Of a DNA stretch of 64,000 nucleotides, positions 1 to 8,460 are shown piece by piece. The notes under the pieces are model-generated. The model did not search any database, was not told where the DNA came from, and saw only the letters and a program-made list of their open reading frames with translations. Position 1 is the first letter of the stretch; each line of letters starts with the position of its first letter. The stretch covers positions 186,001 to 250,000 of the forward strand of contig NZ_JAFIQV010000003.1 in assembly GCF_017356015.1 (NCBI RefSeq). Direction: 5' to 3'. The position numbers and the translations under genes were made by a program. This DNA comes from Azospirillum sp. SYSU D00513 (lineage in GTDB: Bacteria; Pseudomonadota; Alphaproteobacteria; Azospirillales; Azospirillaceae).

Positions 1-1
1 G

Positions 2-364
2 CGGGGCGAACCGGGCGTGCTGGCGGATCCGGCGGTCCGCGCCTTCCATCGGGACACGGTGACGGCACTGGCCGGGGCCGGGCTGCTGCGGATGTACGGC
101 CTGCGCATCGGCGGGCGGATCGCCGCCGTCCATTACGGCCTCGGCGACGGACGGTGCGCCTATTACTACCTCGGCGGCTTCGACCCGGAACTGGCACCAC
201 TCGGCCCCGGCGTGCTGGCCGTCGGCCACGCCATCGCGGAAGCGCTGCGCGAAGGCGCCCGCGAGTTCGATTTCCTGCGCGGGCGCGAGGCCTACAAGTA
301 CAAATGGGGCGCCCTGGACCGGCCGAGCTGGGCGCGCCGCTTCTCGTTGGACATTGAGCCATGA
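2..364 (+). CDS. GNAT-fold (BioF2/FemAB-like) acetyltransferase, C-terminal part
   Basis: The 5' end lies outside the window: the frame is open from base 2 and the first possible start, GTG at 17, would remove most of the domain. The visible part reads as the C-terminal half of a BioF2/CelD-type GNAT acetyltransferase: a beta-strand pair around VHYGLGDGRCAYYYLGG, then a helix with AIAEALREGAREFDFLRG and the terminal EAYKYKWGA segment typical of these proteins. The family transfers acyl groups to unidentified small molecules or envelope precursors. The stop overlaps the ATG of the next gene (ATGA), so the two are translationally coupled. The substrate cannot be told from this fragment. Confidence 0.7.
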   Translation, partial: RGEPGVLADPAVRAFHRDTVTALAGAGLLRMYGLRIGGRIAAVHYGLGDGRCAYYYLGGFDPELAPLGPGVLAVGHAIAEALREGAREFDFLRGREAYKYKWGALDRPSWARRFSLDIEP

Positions 365-897
365 CCGCACCCGGCACCGATCGCGCCCTTCTCGGCCGCG
401 CCACCCTTTCGGTGGAGATGGTCATCCGCCTCTGCGAGGAGGGGGATTTGCCTGCGCTGGAATGGATGGGACTGTACAGCCGTGACCGCGCCATCATCCA
501 CGGCGCCTTCGAGGCGCAATGCCGCGGCGACGGGCTGATGCTGCTGGGGCTAACCGGCGGATTCCCGGTTGGGCAGGTGTGGATCGATTTCGAGCGCGGG
601 AAGGAGGAGACCGTCGCCTATCTCTGGGCGGTGCGCAGCTTCTACCCGCTGCACGGCATCGGCATCGGCCGTCATCTGATGACCGCCGCCGAAGCGCTGC
701 TGCGCGAACGCGGCATCCACCGCGCCGAACTCGGCGTCGAGCGCTCCAACGAGGCGGCGCTACGCTTCTACGAGCGGCTGGGCTGGCGCGTGGCCGGCGA
801 ACTGACGGAGACGAACCGCGTCACGGCGGCGGACGGAACGCTGGTCGAGGAGACCCTCGACCAGTGGCTGATGGCGAAGGATCTGGGGAAGGCCTGA
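361..897 (+). CDS. GNAT family N-acetyltransferase
   Basis: A 178-residue single-domain GNAT protein. The acetyl-CoA binding motif A is visible as HGIGIGRHLM around residues 99-108, and the closing NEAALRFYERLGW segment is the usual motif B region around residues 130-142. It starts on an ATGA overlap with the preceding acetyltransferase fragment, so both are probably made from one transcript. The substrate is unknown. The family assignment is firm and nothing in the context narrows the role. Confidence 0.85.
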   Translation: MTAPGTDRALLGRATLSVEMVIRLCEEGDLPALEWMGLYSRDRAIIHGAFEAQCRGDGLMLLGLTGGFPVGQVWIDFERGKEETVAYLWAVRSFYPLHGIGIGRHLMTAAEALLRERGIHRAELGVERSNEAALRFYERLGWRVAGELTETNRVTAADGTLVEETLDQWLMAKDLGKA

Positions 898-1019
898 CGT
901 CCCGAACCGCGCGTATTCTTGCGGCAGCGGCGGGCCAGGACGCGTGGGGCAAGAGCCGGCTGGAAGAAAAGCACGGCTTCGGTATCATGCCGGCCGAACG
1001 CGTTCTTACCGGCCAGGCC

Positions 1020-2162
1020 ATGCAATCGCCCTCCTCCCGTCTTCTCTCCGCCCTGCTGGAAGCCGAACGCGCGCTCGGGCGCTTGGCCGAGGCGATGCAG
1101 GATCCCGTGCGGCGCGGTCGGCTCTGGGCGGACGCCGCGCGGCGTGACGCCTGCGCCGCGGCACGGTTGGACGGCGTGGCGGTGGACCCCACGGATTTCC
1201 TGATCGCCACGGTCAGCCCGGACCTCGTCCCGCACGCCGGGCGGGGGACCGCGCAGTCGGTCCGCTCGCTGTGGCAGGGGGCGCTCTTCACGCAGGGGCG
1301 CCTGGCGGCACCGGCCCGGCGCATGTCCCGCCCTTCCCCGCCGCGTTCCGGCGGCGCCGCGGCCGATGCCTGGCGCGCGGTGGCGGAACTGGAAGCCGAC
1401 ATGGCCGATCTGAGCCGTTTCGACCGTGAGGAGGACACGTTCGACGGAGTTCCCTCCGAGGGAATGGATGCCGAGGCACCGGCCCCCTGGTCGCTCGGCT
1501 GGCTGGAATCCCTCTGGCGCTGCCTTCAGGCGGAGATCTCGGGGCGCGATCCGGGGCGGCTGGTCTTCTCGGCGGAGCGCGAGACCGAGGCGAGCGCCCT
1601 GCTCGCCCGCATCGAGGCCGCCGGGGAAGAGCCGGCGATGCTCGGCGCGGTCGGCATGCTGGCCGGCCTGCTCCGCCCGGCGCCCGATTTGCGGACGCCC
1701 GGTTGGGCGGTCGCGCCGGCCCGCCTCATGGCGGCGCTGGCCGTCGGGCGGAACTGCCGGGCTTCCAACGTCTGGCTGCCCATGGCCGCGGCGCTCCAGA
1801 CCGACCGCACGACGGCCCAGATCGCCGCGCGCGGCCGGGACGAGGACTGGCGCGTCTGGCTGGCGGAGATGGTGGCGGAGGCCGCCCGCCGGGAGCGCCA
1901 GCGCGCCGCGGCGCTGGACCAGGCCGCCGAGACCTGGCGGCGGCGCGTGGGATTGCGCCGGCGCAACTCCCGCCTGCCCGAGGTCATGGACGGGCTGTTC
2001 GAGGAGCCGGCCTTCACGGTGCGCCACATCCAGAAGCGGCTCGGCACCACCTTCCGTGGCGCGCAACTCCTGGTCGATGAGCTGGAAGAGGCGGCAATCG
2101 TCCGCGAGGTCACCAACCGCGCCCTCGACCGCGTCTTCGTGGCCGTCGACCTGATGCCCTGA
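1020..2162 (+). CDS. RHE_PE00001-type protein (DUF1612 plus C-terminal HTH)
   Basis: A 380-residue protein starting SSRLLSALLEAERALGRL. The N-terminal half matches the DUF1612 pattern (ERALGRLAEAM near the start, then RRDACAAARLDG), and the C-terminal third holds a Lys/Arg-rich helical region with RVGLRRRNSRLPEVMDGLF, followed by a winged-helix-like segment that recalls the HTH of this family. Such proteins are common on rhizobial and azospirilla plasmids, often near partition or replication genes; their function is not known. The frame is open further upstream, but the first 150 codons lack coding character. ATG 1020 fits the family length; ATG 987 is an alternative. A candidate parS palindrome lies inside the gene at 1952-1967. 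Confidence 0.65.
   Translation: MQSPSSRLLSALLEAERALGRLAEAMQDPVRRGRLWADAARRDACAAARLDGVAVDPTDFLIATVSPDLVPHAGRGTAQSVRSLWQGALFTQGRLAAPARRMSRPSPPRSGGAAADAWRAVAELEADMADLSRFDREEDTFDGVPSEGMDAEAPAPWSLGWLESLWRCLQAEISGRDPGRLVFSAERETEASALLARIEAAGEEPAMLGAVGMLAGLLRPAPDLRTPGWAVAPARLMAALAVGRNCRASNVWLPMAAALQTDRTTAQIAARGRDEDWRVWLAEMVAEAARRERQRAAALDQAAETWRRRVGLRRRNSRLPEVMDGLFEEPAFTVRHIQKRLGTTFRGAQLLVDELEEAAIVREVTNRALDRVFVAVDLMP
1952..1967. repeat. Candidate parS site 1 (imperfect 16-bp palindrome)
   Basis: The sequence is ATTGCGCCGGCGCAAC, matching GTTGCGCCGGCGCAAC at 15 of 16 positions. It is embedded in codons for LRRRN in the DUF1612 gene. The outer GTT/AAC trinucleotides and 16-bp length resemble RepABC-type centromere sites. 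Assignment as a ParB target is inference. Confidence 0.5.
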
Positions 2163-2192
2163 TCATCGAATGGAGAGCGGGCCGCCCTGCCC

Positions 2193-2645
2193 TCAGATGT
2201 CGAAGTTCATCGGGAGGCTGCCGGTCGCCTGCCGATGCCGGAGCGCGTCGGCCAGCGAGCAGTTGTCCAGCACGGAGGCCGTGGCGTCGCGCACCTGGAT
2301 CATCAGCCAGCGCACCGAACAGGTTTCCGGGTCGATGCAGTCGTCGCAGGGCCGGAAGGAATTCTTGCTGGCGCAGGGGATCGGCGCCAGGTGACCGTCC
2401 ACGAGGCGGATCACCTCTCCGAAGGAAATGTCAGCCGCTGCTCGGGCCAGCCGGTAGCCGCCGCTCTTGCCCCGCTTGGCGAAGAGCAGCCCGTGCTTGC
2501 GCAGTTCCACCAGAATGGCTTCCAGGAACTTCCGCGGAATGTTCTCCCGTTCGGCGATGTCGGCGATCAGGACCAGTTCCATGTCCGACCGTTCGGCGAG
2601 CATGATGAGGGCCCGCAGGGCGTATTTTGCTTTCTGCGACAGCAT
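2193..2645 (-). CDS. Rrf2 family transcriptional regulator
   Basis: A 150-residue Rrf2 regulator. The N-terminal winged helix is clear (MLSQKAKYALRALIMLA, then IPRKFLEAILVELRKHGLL and KRGKSGGYRLAR), followed by a helix and a cysteine-rich loop with spacing C-X8-C-X2-C-X5-C around residues 90-108. Rrf2 proteins of this kind often bind an Fe-S cluster and sense iron, NO or redox state; four cysteines would allow a cluster here, but that is inference. The gene stands alone, divergent from the MBL-fold hydrolase across about 370 bp, so a local target is possible. The specific regulon is unknown. Confidence 0.85.
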   Translation of the reverse strand: MLSQKAKYALRALIMLAERSDMELVLIADIAERENIPRKFLEAILVELRKHGLLFAKRGKSGGYRLARAAADISFGEVIRLVDGHLAPIPCASKNSFRPCDDCIDPETCSVRWLMIQVRDATASVLDNCSLADALRHRQATGSLPMNFDI

Positions 2646-3013
2646 TGCGGCGGAACTCGATCCTTCAGGCGGCGGTCCGAGCCCCTGCGCGCGGCCCTTG
2701 CGGGTTCCGCGGCAGGGAGGCTCGGACGGTGAACGCCGCGTGCGGCATCGACGGGCGGTTCGGCGCGAGCACCATCGGCATCACTTGCATCGGCGGCATC
2801 GCGGTCGCAGAACCGTAGGCGGCGTTCGGTATCATCGATATGGGGAAGGCAGCCGAAAAACGGCGCGGAGATTGGGTTTTCCCTTATGGGGCTGCATCGA
2901 CCATAGCGTGTTTCCCGCCGGGATGCGAGCGCGGATCCGCGCCATCCCGGTTGCTCCGTTTCGGGCTGGCGCGTAACCTCCGGCCCGGACATGTCTCTTG
3001 ATGAGGGCAGCAC
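2646..3013. other. Intergenic region between divergent genes
   Basis: About 370 bp separate the Rrf2 gene from the MBL-fold hydrolase. It must carry both promoters. I see no convincing -35/-10 pair, operator or conserved ORF here. Confidence 0.5.
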
Positions 3014-3646
3014 ATGCAGTACGCCATCGTTCCCGTCACGCCGTTCCAGCAGAACTGCACGGTCCTGTGGTGTCCCGAAACCATGAAGGGCGCCGCCGTG
3101 GATCCGGGCGGGGACCTGGACCGCGTGCTGCGGACCGTGGAGGCGAAGGGCGTCACGCTGGAAAAGATCCTCGTGACCCACGGTCATCTGGACCATGTCG
3201 GCGGCGTCGCCGAGTTGTCGGAAAAATTCAGCCTGCCCATCGAAGGTCCGCAGCTTGAGGACAAGTTCTGGATCGACGGCATGCCCATGCAGGCGGAGAT
3301 GTTCGGGTTCCCGCCGACCCGCTCCTTCACGCCGGACCGCTGGCTCGAGGAGGGGGACACGGTGACCGTCGGCAACCAGACCCTGAATGTCTATTTCTGC
3401 CCCGGTCACACGCCCGGCCACATCGTCTTCATCCACGAGCCAAGCAAGCTGGCGGTCGTGGGCGATGTGCTGTTCCAAGGCTCCGTCGGCCGCACCGACT
3501 TCCCCAAGGGGGACCACGCCACGCTTATCCGCTCCATCAACGAGAAGCTCCTTCCACTCGGCGACGAATACGCCTTCATCCCCGGGCATGGGCCGATGTC
3601 CACCTTCGGCGAGGAACGCCTCTACAACCCCTTCCTGAACGAGTAG
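3014..3646 (+). CDS. MBL-fold metallo-hydrolase (glyoxalase II-like)
   Basis: A 210-residue metallo-beta-lactamase fold protein close to the YcbL/GloB-like group. The metal-binding signature THGHLDHVGG gives His56, His58, Asp60 and His61; further ligands appear in CPGHTPGH and in FIPGHGP near the C-terminus. These enzymes hydrolyse thioesters such as S-lactoylglutathione using a dinuclear metal site in the cytoplasm. The protein lacks the C-terminal substrate domain of full glyoxalase II, as usual for the short form. It starts at ATG 3014, preceded by GAGGGC. It stands as a single gene before the par region. Confidence 0.85.
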   Translation: MQYAIVPVTPFQQNCTVLWCPETMKGAAVDPGGDLDRVLRTVEAKGVTLEKILVTHGHLDHVGGVAELSEKFSLPIEGPQLEDKFWIDGMPMQAEMFGFPPTRSFTPDRWLEEGDTVTVGNQTLNVYFCPGHTPGHIVFIHEPSKLAVVGDVLFQGSVGRTDFPKGDHATLIRSINEKLLPLGDEYAFIPGHGPMSTFGEERLYNPFLNE

Positions 3647-3673
3647 GGCCGGCATTCTGGAGAACCGGGCAGG

Positions 3674-3689
3674 GTTGCGCCGGCGCAAC
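3674..3689. repeat. Candidate parS site 2 (perfect 16-bp palindrome)
   Basis: GTTGCGCCGGCGCAAC is a perfect palindrome between the MBL-fold gene and parA. A second perfect copy lies in the 3' end of parB. It could also form a hairpin at the end of the MBL transcript, which is the main alternative reading. Confidence 0.6.
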
Positions 3690-3725
3690 TCTCCCCTGCC
3701 CCACGCTTTCGGGTAGCTTCAACCG

Positions 3726-3745
3726 GGTTGACGGTACCGTCAACC
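3726..3745. promoter_or_regulatory. Perfect 20-bp palindrome upstream of parA (probable operator)
   Basis: GGTTGACGGTACCGTCAACC is self-complementary over all 20 bases and ends 34 bp before the parA start codon. The encoded ParA carries an N-terminal HTH segment, so autoregulation through this site is a natural inference. No second copy was found in the window. Confidence 0.55.
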
Positions 3746-3779
3746 GGCGGCATGCTGCCCGAAAGCGATTGGAGTTCCC

Positions 3780-4826
3780 ATGCCCGAAACCTTGTCCGGC
3801 GCGGAGCTGCGCCAGATGCGCGAAGCCCGCAACCTCGACCAGCAGGCCTTCGCGGACCTGCTCAACGACGCCCTAGACCGGAAATACGACAAGGCCAAGA
3901 TCAGCCGCTGGGAGACCGGGGCGGAACGGGTGCCGCAACTCGTGGCGCAGCATCTCAAGGCGACGGGCGGCAACCCCACGGCGATCCCATCCGTCAAGGC
4001 CGGGCCGGCGCTGGTCATGGCCGTGATCAACCAGAAGGGCGGCGTCGCGAAGACCGTCAGCGTGGTCAACATCGCCCACCTGCTGGCGGAGGCCGGCAAG
4101 CGCGTCCTCGTCATCGACTGCGACGCGCAGGGCAGCGCCACCATCCATCTCGGGATCTATCCGGCCGACCGCGATGCCGAAAAGCTGACGCTGAACCATG
4201 TGCTGTTCCACCGGGCCGCGATCGACCAGGTGATCATGAGCGTGTGCGACGGCACCATCGACCTGCTGCCCTCCAGCATCTCGCTCGCCCGCGCCGACAG
4301 CGAGATCAACCACCGCCCGAACGGCGCCCTGATCCTGCGCGCCAAGATCCAGGAGGTGAAGGAGCGCTACGACTTCATCCTGCTGGACTGCCCGCCGCAC
4401 CTCAGCCAGATCACGGTGTCCGCGCTGAACGCGTCCGACCTTGTCCTCATCCCCAGTCAGACGGAAACCCTGTCGCTGATGGGCATCCCGCTTCTGCTGG
4501 AGACGCTGGCCGATGTGCAGGCGCTGGTCAATCCGGCCCTGCGCGTGCTCGGCATCCTGCCCACACTCTACGACGCGCGGCGCACGCAGGACCGCGAGCG
4601 CCTCACCGACCTGGAGGAGATGGGCCGCCAGAACGGCTTCCGCGTCTTCCCGCCGGTCAGCCGCAGTGTGATCTACCCGAAGGGCGTCAACGACGGCCGG
4701 CCCGCGCTTGCCATCGACCCGAAGGCCGCCGGTGCCGAAAGCTACCAGGCCGTGGCCGATGCGCTGGTCGATCTCTGCGACGCCCAGCGCTCCGACCTGA
4801 AGGCGAAGGAGTCCACCCATGCCTAA
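3780..4826 (+). CDS. parA: ParA-family partition ATPase with N-terminal HTH
   Basis: A 348-residue partition ATPase. Residues 1-60 form an XRE-like HTH segment (LRQMREARNLDQQAFADLL, then ISRWETG). The deviant Walker A KGGVAKT follows in AVINQKGGVAKTVSVVNIA near residue 85, Walker A' as VIDCDAQGS, and Walker B as FILLDCPP. ParA dimers on the nucleoid move ParB-parS complexes and so segregate the replicon. The HTH suggests that it also represses its own promoter, as plasmid ParA of the P1 type does, and a 20-bp palindrome lies just upstream. It is followed by parB with an 8-bp overlap, the usual coupling. Confidence in function is high. Confidence 0.93.
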   Translation: MPETLSGAELRQMREARNLDQQAFADLLNDALDRKYDKAKISRWETGAERVPQLVAQHLKATGGNPTAIPSVKAGPALVMAVINQKGGVAKTVSVVNIAHLLAEAGKRVLVIDCDAQGSATIHLGIYPADRDAEKLTLNHVLFHRAAIDQVIMSVCDGTIDLLPSSISLARADSEINHRPNGALILRAKIQEVKERYDFILLDCPPHLSQITVSALNASDLVLIPSQTETLSLMGIPLLLETLADVQALVNPALRVLGILPTLYDARRTQDRERLTDLEEMGRQNGFRVFPPVSRSVIYPKGVNDGRPALAIDPKAAGAESYQAVADALVDLCDAQRSDLKAKESTHA

Positions 4827-5922
4827 GCCCAAGGGCATCATGGCGGCCAACATGCTGAGCCGCGCCACCCGCTCGACCGCCGGCCTCGTGGCGACGAATG
4901 CCCCGCCCCAGGCCCAGCCAGCCGCCGCCATGAGCGTTCCGGCCACCATCGCCCCGACCGGGGTTGAGCTGAAGCTGCGCGTGCTGTCGCTCGACCTGAT
5001 CGAGCCGAACCCCGCCCAGCCGCGCCGCATCCTCGACGAGGCTGGCGAACTGCTCGACCCGGCGGCAATGGACGAGCTGGTGCAGTCCATCCGGCGCTAC
5101 GGCGTGCTCCAGCCCATCCTCGTCCGGTCCATTCCCGGCGACCGCTACATGATCGTCGGCGGCGAGCGCCGCTGGCGCGCGTCGCGCCTCGCCGGAAAGA
5201 GCCACATCCCCGCAGCCATCACCGATGGCGATGATCCGGCGCTGCTGTCCCTGCTGGAGAACATTCAGCGCGAGGATCTGGGCGTCTTGGAGCTGGCCGA
5301 TTACCTGCGGCGGCTGAAGGAGGAGAGGGGGCTCAGCCAGGACGAACTGGCCGAGCTGCTGGGCAAGTCGAAGACCTATGTCAGCCGCATGCTGGCGATC
5401 CTTGATTTGCCGGACGCCATCACTCGGGAGCTGTCCGAACACCGCGACCGGCTGTCCGCCAAGCTGCTGACGGAGATCGTCGAGGCGGACGGGGAGGGCA
5501 CCCGGCTGGCGCTCTGGGAACAGGCCAAGCAGGGGGCCAGCGCCAACGTGCTGCGCCAGATCAAGGCCCTGCCCGACCCGATCCTGGCCGAGCTTCCGGA
5601 CTTCCAAGGCCGCGTGAAGCTTGCGCAGGTGGTGGCGCTGATCCGCGCCGACGGCGAGGAGCGGCAGCTCGCGCTGTGGGAAGAAATGAAGGCCCAGGCG
5701 GGCACCGCCGGCCCAGCCCGCGCATCGGCCGGGCAGGGCGAGCCGGCCGCCGCACCGCGCTTCATCACCCAGCTCTCCCGCATCGCCAAGGCCGCCGACC
5801 TCTTCCGCAGGTCGGAGCAGACTCTGACCGACGGGCAGATCGGCGAGCTGGAAGCCGCCCGTGATGCCATCGAGGAGGCCATCCGGGCCGCCAAGTTGCG
5901 CCGGCGCAACCAGCCGGACTGA
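4819..5922 (+). CDS. parB: ParB/Spo0J-type centromere-binding protein
   Basis: A 367-residue ParB. After a low-complexity N-terminus of about 50 residues, the ParB/sulfiredoxin-like CTPase domain runs from IEPNPAQPRR through GGERRWRASRLAG (the GERR box) to LLENIQREDL, followed by the HTH (GLSQDELAELLGKSKTYVSRML). The C-terminal part is charged and helical and probably dimerises. ParB loads at parS, slides as a CTP clamp and activates ParA. The gene overlaps parA by 8 bp. Its 3' end contains a perfect GTTGCGCCGGCGCAAC palindrome within codons for LRRRN. Whether that palindrome is its own binding site needs a binding experiment. Confidence 0.93.
   Translation: MPKPKGIMAANMLSRATRSTAGLVATNAPPQAQPAAAMSVPATIAPTGVELKLRVLSLDLIEPNPAQPRRILDEAGELLDPAAMDELVQSIRRYGVLQPILVRSIPGDRYMIVGGERRWRASRLAGKSHIPAAITDGDDPALLSLLENIQREDLGVLELADYLRRLKEERGLSQDELAELLGKSKTYVSRMLAILDLPDAITRELSEHRDRLSAKLLTEIVEADGEGTRLALWEQAKQGASANVLRQIKALPDPILAELPDFQGRVKLAQVVALIRADGEERQLALWEEMKAQAGTAGPARASAGQGEPAAAPRFITQLSRIAKAADLFRRSEQTLTDGQIGELEAARDAIEEAIRAAKLRRRNQPD
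5895..5910. repeat. Candidate parS site 3 (perfect 16-bp palindrome, inside parB)
   Basis: This is identical to the copy at 3674-3689, so the two perfect copies flank parA-parB. The codons spanned encode LRRRN, as at the copy in the DUF1612 gene. Confidence 0.6.
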
Positions 5923-5946
5923 CTGGAGAGGGCCGAAGCCTCCTTC

Positions 5947-5978
5947 CGGATTGACTGGACGCCAATCCGGTCAATCCG
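5947..5978. terminator. Hairpin between convergent parB and MocR genes
   Basis: A 13-bp stem (5947-5959 with 5966-5978, one T-G wobble) around a 6-nt loop lies between two convergent genes. There is no strong T-tract on either side. It probably acts as a bidirectional terminator. The left arm contains GGATTGACTGGA, which recurs upstream of the MocR gene. Confidence 0.5.
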
Positions 5979-6000
5979 TGTGCGGGAATGATCAGCCGCC

Positions 6001-7413
6001 TCAGATCAGCGCGGCGGCCATGGCGGGGGACTGTTCCAGCGCGTGGGCGATCTGCTCCAGGGCGAAGCGCGTCTCGTCCCGGTTCAGCAGCCCGCCCAGG
6101 CACACGCGCACGGCTTCCGGTGGCGGGTTCGTGATGGCGAAGGCGTCGCTGGCGACCACGCCGATGCCCGAACTGCGCATCGTCGTGACGAAGCCGGACC
6201 GGCTCCAGTCCGACGGCAGCTCCATCCACAGATGGAAGGCCTCCGGCCCCGTGCGGAAGCTGCCTAGCGGCAGGATCTCGGCGGCGAGCCGCCGGCGCAC
6301 CCGCGACTCCTCGCGGATGGCCGCCAGCACCGCGTCGCCCGTGCCGTCGCCGATCCAGCGCGTGGCGAGCGCCGCCGTGAGGGGGGAGGCCATCACGGTC
6401 GCCGCGCGCAGGCTCGCCGTGACCGGCCAGATCCGCCGCGCGTCCGGCACCACCAGATAAGCAATGCGCAGCCCCGCGCCGAGGCTCTTGGCGAGGCCGC
6501 AGATGTGGAAGGTCATCTCCGGGGCGAGGCTCGCGAAGGCGTCCGGCCCGGACTCCGGGAGCAGCCCGTAGGCGTCGTCCTCGATGATCGCCACGTCGTG
6601 GCGGCGGGCGATCTCGGCGATGGCGCGGCGGCGCTCGACGGGGATGGTGGCGGTCGTCGGGTTCTGGAGCGTGGGGTTGAGGTAGAGCGCCTTCGGCCGC
6701 CGCGTCCGGCAAGCCTCCTCGAAGCCTTCCAACGTCAGCCCGAATTCGTCCATGGGCATCCCCAGGAGATGCAGTCCGCGTTGCGCCGCCAGCGCGCGAA
6801 TGCCGGGGTAGGTCAGGGCCTCGGCGAGCACCACGTCGCCGGCCTTCGCCACCGTGTCGAGCACGGCCAGCAACGCGCTGTGCGAGCCCGGCGTGACGAG
6901 CAGCCGCTCGCGCGGGGCCGTCAGGCCGCGCCGCGCCAGCCACTCCACCCCTGCCTGCCGGTCCTCCTCCGACCCGCCGAACTCCTGATAGCGCAGCAGC
7001 GCCGGGAGATCCTCGCCCAGATCGGCCAGCCCCTGTCGCATGCGGGCGAGGAGCGCCTGGTCCTCCAGCTCCGGCGGCAGGTTCATGGTCATGTCCACCA
7101 GCCCCTTGCGGGCCGCGCGGGGCGGGGTGCCGGCCGCCGCCGGGGCGCCCTCCGGCACGAAGGTCCCGAAGCCGACGCGCGACGCGATCAGCCCGCGCCG
7201 CTGCGCCTCGTTGTAGCCGCGGGCGACCGTGGTGAAGTTCAGCGACAGCCGCTCCGCCAGCGCGCGCTGCGGCGGCAGCCGGTCCCCCGCCGCCAGCCGC
7301 CCGGCGCGGATGTCCTCGGCGATGGCGTCGGCGATGGCGAGGTAGTGCGGCTTGCCGTTCTTGGGGCCGCTTTTGGGAAGGGCCGGCATCCAGCCGTTCG
7401 GCGCGCGCGACAT
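6001..7413 (-). CDS. MocR-type (GntR plus aminotransferase) transcriptional regulator
   Basis: A 470-residue PdxR/MocR-like regulator. The N-terminus is a GntR winged helix (ADAIAEDIRAGRLAAGDRLP, then RALAERLSLNFTTVARGYNEA), followed by a fold-type I aminotransferase domain. The PLP lysine is probably in the FHICGLAKSLGAGLRIAY segment. MocR proteins use bound PLP or amino-acid adducts to control vitamin B6, GABA or taurine genes. ATG 7413 is preceded by AAGG at a suitable distance; an ATG 63 bp upstream would place a repeated word (7449-7467) inside the gene. It is divergent from the Nit1C operon, so a role in nitrogen metabolism is possible but unproven. Confidence 0.85.
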   Translation of the reverse strand: MSRAPNGWMPALPKSGPKNGKPHYLAIADAIAEDIRAGRLAAGDRLPPQRALAERLSLNFTTVARGYNEAQRRGLIASRVGFGTFVPEGAPAAAGTPPRAARKGLVDMTMNLPPELEDQALLARMRQGLADLGEDLPALLRYQEFGGSEEDRQAGVEWLARRGLTAPRERLLVTPGSHSALLAVLDTVAKAGDVVLAEALTYPGIRALAAQRGLHLLGMPMDEFGLTLEGFEEACRTRRPKALYLNPTLQNPTTATIPVERRRAIAEIARRHDVAIIEDDAYGLLPESGPDAFASLAPEMTFHICGLAKSLGAGLRIAYLVVPDARRIWPVTASLRAATVMASPLTAALATRWIGDGTGDAVLAAIREESRVRRRLAAEILPLGSFRTGPEAFHLWMELPSDWSRSGFVTTMRSSGIGVVASDAFAITNPPPEAVRVCLGGLLNRDETRFALEQIAHALEQSPAMAAALI

Positions 7414-7448
7414 CGGATGATGAACCTTGAGCTGGTGCGGCCGGAGGC

Positions 7449-7467
7449 CGGATTGACTGGAGAGGGC
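7449..7467. repeat. Repeated word upstream of the MocR gene
   Basis: CGGATTGACTGGAGAGGGC lies 36-54 bp upstream of the chosen MocR start. TGACTGGAGAGGGC recurs exactly at 5920-5933 and GGATTGACTGGA recurs at 5948-5959, both at the far end of the same gene. MocR proteins bind repeated operators near their own promoters, so an autoregulatory role is plausible. Confidence 0.35.
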
Positions 7468-7603
7468 GCCGGTCACGCCGCAACCCTTGAACAGCCGATG
7501 ACCGGATCCGGCTCCGGTCTACCAATCCATCGGGTGGGGCGCAAGCCTTCCGCACCGCCAGACCTGTCCGAAAGCCTTATGAGATCTATGCAGAGCGCCT
7601 TTA

Positions 7604-7620
7604 TGCACGCTCTTTGTGCA
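7604..7620. promoter_or_regulatory. NtrC-like enhancer site
   Basis: TGCACGCTCTTTGTGCA has the TGCAC-N7-GTGCA arms and 17-bp length of NtrC sites. It lies about 160 bp upstream of the sigma-54 promoter at 7779, a normal enhancer distance. A weaker TGCA-containing half-site pair lies immediately upstream (7589-7607). Confidence 0.6.
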
Positions 7621-7778
7621 AATCATAGAATGCCGAATATTTATTCAGATCGCTGTCCGCGTCGCGGGCAGGATGATTTGAAATGGACCAGAACGCGCCG
7701 GTCGCGAGCAGGCAAATTGACCGCAAGAATTGACCGTATGATGGCTGCTTTCCTGGATTTCAAAGCGGCTGCAAAGAC

Positions 7779-7793
7779 TGGCACGGTCCTTGC
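7779..7793 (+). promoter_or_regulatory. Sigma-54 promoter of the Nit1C operon
   Basis: TGGCACGGTCCTTGC matches the -24/-12 consensus TGGCAC-N5-TTGC at every defined base. Transcription should start near 7805, giving a leader of about 145 nt before the first Nit1C gene. Together with the NtrC-like site this predicts induction under nitrogen limitation. Confidence 0.8.
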
Positions 7794-7951
7794 CAATAGA
7801 AGTCCGGCCGCTGCGGTCGGAAAGGCCGACCCGGAACAGGCCGCGGACGGCGCCCCTGAGGAGGCTCCCCGTGGGGACTGAATCCGACATGGGAACCGCC
7901 GGGCCGCGGGTCAATCGCAATGCCCGCTTTCTCTAACCAAGGAGATAGTCA

Positions 7952-8434
7952 ATGCCAGTCGTGACCAAAGACGCGAACAAGAAGGGCGATTTCCTGGTCG
8001 ACTACGAAGAGAAGGTCTTCGAGGACGTGAAGGCCGAACCGGGCGAGATGGCCCTGGTCACCTTCCACACCGTCGCCTTCGAGGGCTCCATCGGCCTCGT
8101 CAACATGCTCCAGGCGACGCGGCTCCAGCGCAAGGGATTCACCACCTCCATCCTGCTCTACGGCCCCGGCGTGACGCTGGGCGTGCAGCGCGGCTTCCCG
8201 ACGCTGGGCGACGAGGCCTTCCCCGGCCATCAGGCCATGAACAAGCAGCTCGTCAAGTTCATGGAGGAGGGCGGCAAGGTCTATGCCTGCCGCTTCGCGC
8301 TCCAGGCGCTCTACGGCCACGGCGAGGGCGCCCTGATCCCCGGCATCCGCCCGATCAGCCCGCTGGACGTGCTCGACCTCCAGCTCCTGCACCGCAAGGC
8401 CGGCGCCTTCGTCATCAACACCTGGACCCTCTGA
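7952..8434 (+). CDS. MSMEG_0572-type nitrogen starvation response protein (first Nit1C gene)
   Basis: A 160-residue protein with an excellent ribosome binding site (AAGGAG). It matches the small protein that opens Nit1C clusters (MSMEG_0572 family; the NitB position in the cyanide-assimilation literature). Conserved-looking segments are [34 protein letters not shown] and [17 protein letters not shown], giving a DsrE/DrsE-like alternating beta-alpha pattern. The biochemical role is unknown. It follows the sigma-54 promoter directly, so it is the first gene of the operon. There is a 165-bp gap with a REP-like element before the nitrilase. Confidence 0.85.
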   Translation: MPVVTKDANKKGDFLVDYEEKVFEDVKAEPGEMALVTFHTVAFEGSIGLVNMLQATRLQRKGFTTSILLYGPGVTLGVQRGFPTLGDEAFPGHQAMNKQLVKFMEEGGKVYACRFALQALYGHGEGALIPGIRPISPLDVLDLQLLHRKAGAFVINTWTL

Positions 8435-8460
8435 CAGGGCCGGACGGGCCATTCCCTTCC

